DNA of 64,000 nucleotides from contig CM054154.1 of assembly GCA_028751875.1 (NCBI GenBank), positions 55,989,679-56,053,678 of the forward strand, in the 5' to 3' direction. Position numbers and translations under genes: made by a program. Origin of the DNA: Rapana venosa (Eukaryota; Mollusca; Gastropoda; Neogastropoda; Muricidae). Below, in pieces: positions 54,985 to 64,000 of the stretch (the first letter of the stretch is position 1; each line of letters begins with the position of its first letter). The notes below the pieces were generated by a model. The model did no database searches. It was not told where the DNA came from and was given only the letters and a program-made list of their open reading frames with translations.

Positions 54985-55270
54985 AAAAATCAATTACAAT
55001 TTGGACGACAACGCCTTGCGCTGCCGTTAACTTCCGACAAGTCAGCCCACACATCCCACTTTGCATGGGGGATAACTGTTTTCTTCGAATCTTTCTGGAA
55101 AGAAAGGGACAGGAGAAGGGAAACCCAAAAAGGGAGAAAAAGGGCATGAAGGCTGTGACAGGAAGAAAAGGAACACGGCAGAAACAAAGAGAGGGATAGA
55201 AAAGGGGGAATTCCTTGCACAGAACTTCCAAAAGGGTGGTGGGTGGGTAGGTGAGGGTATTTAAACTGCC
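54985..55270 (-). mobile_element. Repeat family R3 copy, minus strand
   Basis: Minus strand: AAGTTCTGTGCAAGGAATTC, TCTTCCTGTCACAGCC, TGTCCCTTTCTTTCCAGAAA, GTGTGGGCTGACTTGTC, GGCAGCGCAAGGC. Confidence 0.65.
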
Positions 55271-55317
55271 AGGCCCCTGGCTGGCTTCCCAACGGGAGAA
55301 GCACCATACCATCACTC

Positions 55318-55495
55318 ACTCACTCATCCCTTGGTCGGGACGACCGTTGGGGTACCCGCACGGACGCTGCAAGTGGACCGCCAAATGGTTCTCTTCAGGG
55401 CTGTTTTCAGGAGGCTTGGTACAGTGAGGCCGGTCCACTCCTTGATGTTGGATATCCAGCTTTTGCGTGGTCGTCCATACGATACAAGGCATTTA
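55318..55495 (-). mobile_element. LINE ORF C-terminal fragment
   Basis: Minus strand reads GRPRKSWISNIKEWTGLTVP then ALKRTIWRS and a stop, the C-terminal signature of RTE-like endonuclease/RT ORFs. It ends in a GAGT microsatellite tail (CTCACTCACTCACTC on plus, 55314-55325). Deeply 5'-truncated. Confidence 0.7.
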
Positions 55496-55504
55496 TTTAT
55501 TCCC

Positions 55505-56151
55505 ATTTAGAACTGATAATGGGGGAAGCACCATAGATACAAGACATATTTATTTATTCACAGTTAGAACTGATAATGGGGGAAGCACCATACGGTACAA
55601 GACATTTATTTATTCACAGAACTGATAATGGGGGAAGCACCATACGGTACAAGACATTTATTTATTCACAGAACTGATAATGGGGGAAGCACCATAGATA
55701 CAAGACATATTTATTTATTCACAGAACTGATAATGGGGGAAGCACCATACGGTACAAGACATTTATTTATTCACAGAACTGATAATGGGGGAAGCACCCC
55801 TACGGTACAAGACATTTATTTACCAGAAAGATAAAGGGGGGAAGCACCATACGGTACAAAACATATTTATTTATTCACAGAACTGATAATGGGGGAAGCA
55901 CCATACGATACAAGACATATTTCTTTATTCACAGAACTGATAATGGGGGAAGCACCATAGATACAAGACATATTTATTTATTCACAGTTAGAACTGATAA
56001 TGGGGGAAGCACCATACGATACAAGACATATTTCTTTATTCACAGAACTGATAATGGGGGAAGCACCATACGATACAAGACATATTTCTTTATTCACAGA
56101 ACTGATAATGGGGGAAGCACCATACGATACAAGACATATTTATTTTTAAAA
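55505..56151. repeat. 52-58-bp minisatellite ending at the gap
   Basis: About twelve units of AACTGATAATGGGGGAAGCA, CCATACGATACAAGACATAT, TTATTTATTCACAG. Cut off by the N run. Confidence 0.93.
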
Positions 56152-56651
56152 NNNNNNNNNNNNNNNNNNNNNNNNNNNNNNNNNNNNNNNNNNNNNNNNN
56201 NNNNNNNNNNNNNNNNNNNNNNNNNNNNNNNNNNNNNNNNNNNNNNNNNNNNNNNNNNNNNNNNNNNNNNNNNNNNNNNNNNNNNNNNNNNNNNNNNNNN
56301 NNNNNNNNNNNNNNNNNNNNNNNNNNNNNNNNNNNNNNNNNNNNNNNNNNNNNNNNNNNNNNNNNNNNNNNNNNNNNNNNNNNNNNNNNNNNNNNNNNNN
56401 NNNNNNNNNNNNNNNNNNNNNNNNNNNNNNNNNNNNNNNNNNNNNNNNNNNNNNNNNNNNNNNNNNNNNNNNNNNNNNNNNNNNNNNNNNNNNNNNNNNN
56501 NNNNNNNNNNNNNNNNNNNNNNNNNNNNNNNNNNNNNNNNNNNNNNNNNNNNNNNNNNNNNNNNNNNNNNNNNNNNNNNNNNNNNNNNNNNNNNNNNNNN
56601 NNNNNNNNNNNNNNNNNNNNNNNNNNNNNNNNNNNNNNNNNNNNNNNNNNN
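56152..56651. other. Scaffold gap, exactly 500 N
   Basis: Round-number N run, so a placeholder of unknown true length. Confidence 0.99.
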
Positions 56652-57064
56652 GGTGGAGGTACAAGGTCCAGGTAACCAAACAAAAAAGCCACGTAAAAAA
56701 AAACCCGGAGATCAGGGTTGTCAAACTGCCAGAAAAAGCCATTACAACCAAAAAAAAAAAACCCCCCATATAAAACCTCCAAACATAAAAACAAAACAAC
56801 ATCCTAACACATAAGCACAAATACAACATCCTGACACACAAACACAAATAGAACACCCCTGACCACAAACACAAATAGAAACACCCTGACACACAAACAC
56901 AAATAGAACACCCTGACACACAAAACACAAATAGAACACCCTGACACCCAAACACAAATAGAACACCCTACAGAAAAAAGTGGCGCTGTACTCATAGCGA
57001 CTGGTCTTCTGCGGGGGGAACAGCCCGAGTTTCGCAGAGAAATCTGCATTGCCTTGACTAAAGT

Positions 57065-59970
57065 CGTAGTAGAAGAAGAGGATGGCAGATTTAACACTGA
57101 CAGTGGCAGTAGTAGAAGAGGATGGCAGATTTAACACTGACAGTGGTAGAAGTAGAAGAAGAGGATGGCAGATTTAACACTGACAGTGGTAGAAGAAGAA
57201 GAAGAGGATGGCAGATTTAACACTGACAGTGGTAGAAGTAGAAGAAGAGGATGGCAGATTTAACACTGACAGTGGTAGAAGTAGAAGAAGAGGATGGCAG
57301 ATTTAACACTGACAGTGGTAGAAGTAGAAGAAGAGGATGGCAGATTTAACACTGACAGTGGTAGAAGAAGAAGAAGAGGATGGCAGATTTAACACTGACA
57401 TGGTAGAAGAAGAAGAGGATGGCAGATTTAACACTGACAGTGGTAGAAGTAGAAGAAGAGGATGGCAGATTTAACACTGACAGTGGCAGTAGAAGAAGAG
57501 GATGGCAGATTTAACACTGACAGTGGTAGTAGAAGTAGAAGAAGAGGATGGCAGATGTAACACTGACAGTGGCAGTAGTAGAAGAAGAGGATGGCAGATT
57601 TAACACTGACAGTGGTAGAAGAAGAAGAGGATGGCAGATTTAACACTGACAGTGGTAGAAGAAGAAGAAGAGGATGGCAGATTTAACACTGACAGTGGTA
57701 GAAGAAGAAGAGGATGGCAGATTTAACACTGACATGGTAGTAGAAGTAGAAGAAGAGGAAGGCAGATTTAACACTGACATGGTAGAAGAAGAAGAAGAGG
57801 ATGGCAGATTTAACACTGACAGTGGTAGTAGAAGTAGAAGAAGAGGATGGCAGATTTAACACTGACAGTGGTAGAAGTAGAAGAAGAGGATGGCAGATTT
57901 AACACTGACATTGGTAGAAGTAGAAGAAGAGGATGGCAGATTTAACACTGACAGTGGCAGTAGAAGAAGAGGATGGCAGATTTAACACTGACAGTGGTAG
58001 AAGAAGAAGAAGAGGATGGCAGATTTAACACTGACAGTGGTAGAAGAAGAAGAGGATGGCAGATTTAACACTGACAGTGGTAGAAGAAGAAGAGGATGGC
58101 AGATTTAACACTGACAGTGGTAGAAAAAGAAGAAGAGGATGGCAGATTTAACACTGACAGTGGTAGAAGTAGAAGAAGAGGATGGCAGATTTAACACTGA
58201 CAGTGGCAGTAGTAGAAGAAGAGGATGGCAGATCTAACACTGACAGTGGTAGTAGAAGTAGAAGAAGAGGATGGCAGATTTAACACTGACAGTGGTAGAA
58301 GTAGAAGAAGAGGATGGCAGATTTAACACTGACAGTGGTAGAAGTAGAAGAAGAGGATGGCAGATTTAACACTGACAGTGGTAGAAGTAGAAGAAGAGGA
58401 TGGCAGATTTAACACTGACAGTGGCAGAAAAAGAAGAGGATGGCAGATTTAACACTGACAGTGGTAGAAGTAGAAGAGGATGGCAGATTTAACACTGACA
58501 GTGGTAGAAGTAGAAGAGGATGGCAGATTTAACACTGACAGTGGTAGAAAAAGAAGAAGAGGATGGCAGATTTAACACTGACAGTGGTAGAAGTAGAAGA
58601 AGAGGATGGCAGATTTTAACAGACGGCAGTGAAGAAGTAGAAGAAGAGGATGGCAGATTTAACACTGACAGTGGTTAGAAGTAAGAAGAGGATGGCAGAT
58701 TTACACTGACAGTGGCAGTAGAAGTAGAAGAAGAGGATGGCAGATTTAACACTGACAGTGGTAGAAGAAGAAGAGGATGGCAGATTTAACACTGACATGG
58801 TAGAAGAAGAAGAGGATGGCAGATTTAACACTGACAGTGGTAGAAGAAGAAGAGGATGGCAGATTTAACACTGACAGTGGTAGTAGTAGAAGAGGATGGC
58901 AGATTTAACACGACAGTGGTAGAAGTAGAAGAAGGAGGATGGCAGATTTAACACTGACAGTGGTAGAAGGAAGAAGAGGATGGCAATTAACACTGACAGT
59001 GGCAGTAGTAGAAGGAGAGGATGGCAGATTTAACACTGACAGTGGTAGAAGAAGAAGAGGATGGCAGATTTAACACTGACAGTGGCAGTAGTAGAAGGAG
59101 AGGATGGCAGATTTAACACTGACAGTGGTAGAAGAAGAAGAGGATGGCAGATTTAACACTGACAGTGGTAGAAGAAGAAGAGGATGGCAGATTTAACACT
59201 GACAGTGGTAGAAGTAGAAGAGGAAGGCAGATTTAACACTGACAGTGGCAGTAGAAGAAGAGGATGGCAGATTTAACACTGACATGGTAGAAGAAGAAGA
59301 GGATGGCAGATTTAACACTGACATGGTAGAAGAAGAAGAAGAGGATGGCAGATTTAACACTGACATGGTAGAAGAAGAAGAAGAGGATGGCAGATTTAAC
59401 ACTGACAGTGGTAGTAAGAAGAAAAGGGAAGAGGATGGCAGATTTAACACTGACAGTGGTAGAAGAAGAAAAGAGGATGGCAGATTTAACACTGACAGTG
59501 GTAGAAGTAGAAGAGGATGGCAGATTTAACACTGACAGTGGTAGAAGTAGAAGAGAAGGCAGATTTAAAATATAAACTCTGACAGTGGCAGTAGAAGAAG
59601 AGGATGGCAGATTTAACACTGAAATGGTTAGAAGAAGAAGAGGATGGCAGATTTAAACACTGACATGGTAGAAGAAGAAGAAGAGGATGGCAGATTTAAC
59701 ACTGGACATGGTAGAAGAAGACAGAAGGAGGATGGCGATTTAACACTGACAGTGGTAGTAAGAAGAAGGAAGAGGATGGGCAGATTTAACATGACTGTGG
59801 TAGAAGAGAAAAGGGATTGGCAGATTTAACACTGACAGTGTAGAAGTAGCAGAGGATGGCAGATTTAACACTGACAGTGGTAGAAGTATGAAGAAGAGGA
59901 TGCAGTTTTAACATCTGACATGGTGTAGTAGAAGAAGGGGATGGCAGATTAACACTGACATCGGTAGAAG
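57065..59970. repeat. GATGGCAGATTTAACACTGA array (copy B), about 65 units
   Basis: Same unit as 49556-49945; GAA-triplet number varies from unit to unit. Quality falls after about 58.6 kb. Confidence 0.93.
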
Positions 59971-59984
59971 AAGAAGCCTCAGTG

Positions 59985-60330
59985 GTCAGAAACATTGCGC
60001 TCGCAATCTGACGACCCTGGGTTCGATTCTCCCGTTCAAGGGGATATTTTCACCTGGAAGTTAACTTCAGTGCAGACTAACACTCTCCAAAGTCATTCGG
60101 GATGAGGACTATAAATCCGTGCCCGTGTGCGAACCGCACGCAGAACATCTTACGCACACGTTAAATTCCTGTTCGCTTTTCGGTATGGTAGGCCATTGTG
60201 TGCGGTGGGAAATATGACAGAATTTACAAAACCGCATACCACACGTAGGATATGGTGTAACAAAGCAATAAGTGCTTATTCCATTATCTCGATATTAATA
60301 GAATAAAATTAAAATAAATAATAAACAATT
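59985..60330 (+). mobile_element. SINE family A, copy B counterpart
   Basis: Parallels 50530-50879 with indels (GCTCGCAATCTGACGACC, GCAGAACATCTTACGCACAC). The first bases of the head are fused to the end of the array. Confidence 0.8.
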
Positions 60331-60643
60331 GTTGCTGTCTGAGCATTCCACGACGACGAAAACTGCCCCAAGTATGTGGACGGCTTTCCTGCAGAAATAG
60401 CAGTGGAGGGAGGACAACACGTGCAGGCAGGCAGGAAGCCACGTATCTGGATTTCAAGGAAAGTCATCTGCTGCGCTCTGTTCCTAGACTGGGCTTCAGT
60501 TCGTTATAGTGTGTGCTCTTTTGACAGACCATCTGCTTCTCAAGGCTCTGTTATCACTGAACATGGTCTATACCTGAGCTCTGTAAGCGAGATAATTGTG
60601 TTTTCGCCGCTTCATTGCTATCATGAGAGAGAGAGAGAGAGAG

Positions 60644-60696
<53 letters not shown>

Positions 60697-61123
60697 TTGA
60701 AAAGATCGAGGGTGCAATGGTGGTAAATAGAAAAAAAGCATTAAAATATAAACAAAACAAATTATTTAAGGCAACTTTTTTAGACATGAAATTGAACAAG
60801 CTTATTAATTAAACAAGTCAACCAACTGGAACAATATCATGCAAAGAAAACAAACAGCAGAAAACTAAAACAAAATGAATGACAATATGTAAAAAAAAAG
60901 GAATGAATTTAAATTCACAGGAGGCCTTAAACTCCAAAAGAAACTGATTTCCTTTACTGTAATCAAATGAACCAAAATAATACAATAGAACTTGATAATA
61001 GCACTAAACAAAGGAAACTTGTGCCTTTTCAAGTAAGAAAAGAATGAAGTATTGACCACCAAACATCCAAACATAATAGTCGGTTATACACGTGAACCAA
61101 AGGAACTTGTTTCAACCAATCAC

Positions 61124-61390
61124 CATACCAGATTTTTGGTATAACTGGATCAGCTTCTTGGACTGAATTCAGATGAGAGGATGGTTTTGTCGGCCTAGTT
61201 TGACTCTACGGATGCTGAGTGTGCGGCGCGCGGCAAGTTGGGAGAAGCGGGCTAGGTTACTGACGTGACGCTTAGCGGGTCCTTGGGGGCGGGCAACGGA
61301 AACGACTCTCAGCCCACAGGCAACGCTCAGGGCAACAGCTAAGGCTGGTTTCTTCAGCAGAAGTTGAAACCATCCACGTAGCAGCATCTG
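61124..61390 (-). pseudogene. Second, damaged copy of start-codon exon and 5'UTR
   Basis: Parallels 51674-51919: the same CTGGATCAGCTTCTTGGACT core, the same CTTAGCGGGTCCTTGGGGGC stretch and the same upstream acceptor text. Small indels break the frame and the ATG is lost (AGGATGG on the plus strand versus AGGCATGG). It is part of the 56.65-64 kb duplicate of 49.2-54.3 kb. The most economical reading is an assembly or haplotype duplicate with poor consensus. Confidence 0.75.
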
Positions 61391-61489
61391 GAAGAAAGCA
61401 GACGACAGGTTCAGTGAATACCAGAGCGAGGCTGATGCAAGTGTGCTTCCTGAATGATGATTGGATGCCATCGATCATGTGACGCTGTA

Positions 61490-62045
61490 GGAGGGGGGTG
61501 GGGGTGCGGGGGAGGGGGATGTGAGGGGGGCGGGCGGGAGGGTGGAGGAATAAGGGGAGGTTCGGAGGTGTGGGGGGGGCGGGGGGGGGGGGGGTATGGG
61601 TGGGGCGGGGTGGGGGGGGTGGGGGGGGGTGTGAGGGGGGTGGGGGGGGGGGGGGGGGGGTGGGGGGGGGGGGGTGAGGAAGGAGGGGGGGGGAGGGGTT
61701 GGGTGGGGGGAAGGGGCGGGAGTGTGGGTGGGGAGGGGGTGGGGGTTTGTGGTAGGGGAGGGGGGGGGGTGGGGGGTGAGGGTGGGGTGTGGGGGGGGGG
61801 AGTGGTGGGGGTGGCGGCGGGGGGGTGGTGGGTAGTGCCAATGGGGGGAGAGGTTGGGGGGGGGAGGGTTGTGGGGGGGTGGCGAAGGTGGGGGGTGTGG
61901 GGGGGGTGCGGTCGGCGGGTGCGAGGGGGTGTATGTGGGTTTGGGTCTGGGATGCGATGGACAGGTGGGGGGTGGGGTTAGTGGCTGGGGGGTGCGGGGG
62001 GCGGGTGGGGGGAATTGGGGGTACGGGTTGGAATGGGGAGGTTTG
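61490..62045. repeat. G-rich low-complexity tract
   Basis: About 550 bp of G runs broken by T, A or C; copy A has only about 50 bp here (52020-52060). Probably sequencing or assembly noise over a G homopolymer. Confidence 0.85.
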
Positions 62046-62198
62046 ATGTGGAGTGAGCTTAATGCTGATAAAGATTACTCAAGATGTCATGCGAATAGCG
62101 TAAAGCACACTAACCTGTCAGTCAGGCACGTACAGTCCATTGGTGAGGTGAGTACCTCACTCTTTGCTGATGCCCTGTAACTTAGTGCTGAGCTGTAA

Positions 62199-62237
<39 letters not shown>

Positions 62238-63329
62238 CTCTCTCTCTCTACTCTCTCTCTCCCTCTCTCTTTGTGTGTGTGTGTGGATGAGAGAGACAGA
62301 AAGAGAGAGATTCTCCCCCCCCCTCCCCCCAAAACACTTTACATGGATCTATTCTTATAACACGTAGGTCATCATCATCGCCATCTCTCTCTACCTCCCT
62401 CCAACCTCCTCCTCCCTCCACCCCCTCTACTCTCCTCTCTCTCCTCCTACCCTCCACCCTCTCTCCTCTCCTCCTCCACCCCTCTCCTCTCCCTCCTCAC
62501 CCTCTCTCTCCTCCTCCACGGGGGGCTCTCTCTCTCCCCCTCCACCGATCTCTCTCTCCCTCCTTCCTCCCTCTCTCTCTTCCTACATTCGCCTCTTACT
62601 CTTCCTACATTCTCCCCCATACTTTAACCTTCTGTGACTTTGGGAGCTGTTCCTTAGATAATGTAAAGTAATAAAATTAATAAATTATAGATCATAGTCT
62701 TAGTGCAATGACGAAAGTAAACGATTCGGTTGTTGACGATGGATGGCAATGTAATCATGATGATAACACTGATGATTATCAATAAGCATCATTGCCATCA
62801 AAAACGTGAACGGTATAACAAGTACAGCTCATTACTAGTTACGACTAACAATGAAAAAAAGGATAAAAAGGCACTGTTCACTAAACTTCACAACACACAC
62901 TCCACACTCTCTCTCTTCTCCTCTCCTCTCTTCCTTCCCTCTCTCTTTAACTAACCTCACTCAATCCATCTCACCTATCCCGTAATCTCTGCAGACCGTT
63001 GTGGGCACCATGGAAGATTTGCCCATCCAGCTTCCTCCATCCTAGCGGTTTTCAGCTTTCCCTGCAAGACGTTACACTCAAGGCCAGTCCACTATCTGAT
63101 GGTCTTCCTATATATTCTCTGTCTGCCTCTTCGTCTCCTCCTTGTACTGTTCCCTGCTAGCGCGCCGTTAGCGCGCGAGCAACACACACACCACACACAC
63201 ATCGCACGACCACACGCACACGCCACGCACACACACAAGGTCAGTGACCCGACACCAGATGGCATATTTGTCTTCGCAGGAGAAGTAAACTGCAGTGCTG
63301 TAAACGGTCATAACTTCAAGCAGAACATT

Positions 63330-63815
63330 AGCCACCCCATTAAATGGCACGCCGGCCAATCTCCCGTCACGCATACACTGGCAAGCCGGCATCCTCCCGT
63401 CACGCATAAAATGGAAAGCCGGCTATCATCCCGGTCACGGCTATAAATGGGCAAGCCGGCTTCATCCCGTCACGCACAAATGGCAAGCTGCTCTCAATCC
63501 CGCCACGCACAAATGGGAAGCCGGATATCATCCCGTCACGCAAAAATGGCAAGCCGGCTATCATCCCGTCACTGCACAAATTGGCAAGCCGAGCTATTCA
63601 TCCGTCACGCAAATGGGCAAGCCGGCCATATCCCGTCACGCATAATTGGCAAGCCGGCTATCATCCCGTCACGCATAAATGGCAAGCCGGCTATCATCCC
63701 GTCACGCATAAATGGCAAGCCGGCTATCATCCCGTCACGCATAAATGGCAAGCCGGCTATCATCCCGTCACCCATAAATGGCAAGCCGGCCATCGACCCG
63801 TCACGCATACCACAG
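63330..63815. repeat. 33-bp minisatellite (copy B)
   Basis: About 14 units of CATAAATGGCAAGCCGGCTA, TCATCCCGTCACG. The most regular stretch is 63620-63790. Eleven codons per unit, hence the open minus frame of MRDGMIAGLPF repeats. 62050-63320 parallels 52060-53230 (CT tracts, C-rich). Confidence 0.93.
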
Positions 63816-63839
63816 CTGAGCTGCCCCTGTCCTACCACA

Positions 63840-63957
63840 GAGGCAGCAGACAGCAGGCAGACAGGCAGCAGACAGGCAGCAGACAGGCAGCAGACAGCAG
63901 ACAGCAGGCAGCAGGCAGCAGACAGCAGGCAGCAGACAGCAGGCAGGCAGCAGACAG

Positions 63958-63988
<31 letters not shown>

Positions 63989-64000
63989 CAGGCAGGCAGG
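63840..64000. repeat. CAGACAGGCAGCAG / CAGG tract
   Basis: Short-period CAG and CAGG repeat reaching the window edge; counterpart 53790-54310. Confidence 0.95.

Larger units (their letters stand above)
56652..64000. repeat. Large duplicated block, copy B (noisy)
   Basis: Same order of landmarks as 49200-54310 with many small indels. Its array at 57065-59970 is much longer (about 2.9 kb versus 0.4 kb) and its G-rich tract at 61490-62040 is expanded. Runs off the window end in a CAGGCAGG tract. Confidence 0.85.

Noticed and set aside
56090..56955. Frames of 234 and 269 codons crossing the N run
   Set aside because: They are artefacts of translating 500 unknown bases.
61454..62180. Gly-rich frames of up to 175 codons
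   Set aside because: Low-complexity G tract, absent from the matching place in copy A.

Overview
This is a metazoan nuclear window, most likely molluscan and probably gastropod. The clues are one spliced gene with GT-AG introns and a calexcitin-type product, very dense microsatellites, several tRNA-derived SINE families, CR1/L2-like and RTE-like LINE fragments, and a 500-N scaffold gap. The phylum call is inference from the gene family and repeat style. I see no ribosomal RNA gene, no true tRNA gene and no second protein-coding host gene.

The only host gene I can support lies on the minus strand. It has six coding exons: 51674-51731, 39113-39165, 27005-27115, 24056-24188, 21718-21815 and 9047-9163. 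Joined, they give exactly 570 nt: 189 codons plus a stop, with every junction in phase. The product is an EF-hand protein of the calexcitin / invertebrate sarcoplasmic calcium-binding protein family. The coding sequence is spread over 42.7 kb, so almost all of the window is intron.

Layout: 1-9 kb holds SINE pieces, two minisatellites (0.9-2.3 and 2.3-2.6 kb), a minus-strand LINE (3.5-6.2 kb) and the presumed 3' flank. 9.05-9.16 kb is the last exon. 9.2-21.7 kb is an intron filled by a roughly 10 kb array built on a TATTCAGAATG core, invaded by at least four retroelements. 21.7-27.1 kb holds exons 5, 4 and 3 with short introns that contain partial tandem duplicates of exons 4 and 3. 27.4-39.1 kb is an intron with an RTE copy and a large satellite (29.5-37.6 kb) whose unit carries the palindrome TGACGTCA and appears to derive from the 5' head of the adjacent SINE. 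39.1-51.7 kb is another repeat-rich intron. 51.7-51.9 kb is the start-codon exon, with a likely 5'UTR splice acceptor at its upstream edge.

49.2-54.3 kb and 56.65-64 kb are two noisy copies of the same stretch, including the start-codon exon, on either side of the N gap. The second copy is indel-ridden. This looks more like an unmerged haplotype or an assembly duplication than a real second promoter, though a true duplication is not excluded. Patches of scrambled repeat text (about 29.84-30.3, 34.9-36.1 and 56.6-64 kb) also suggest low consensus accuracy, so single-base statements there are weak. Repeat family names A to D and R3 are my own labels for this window.
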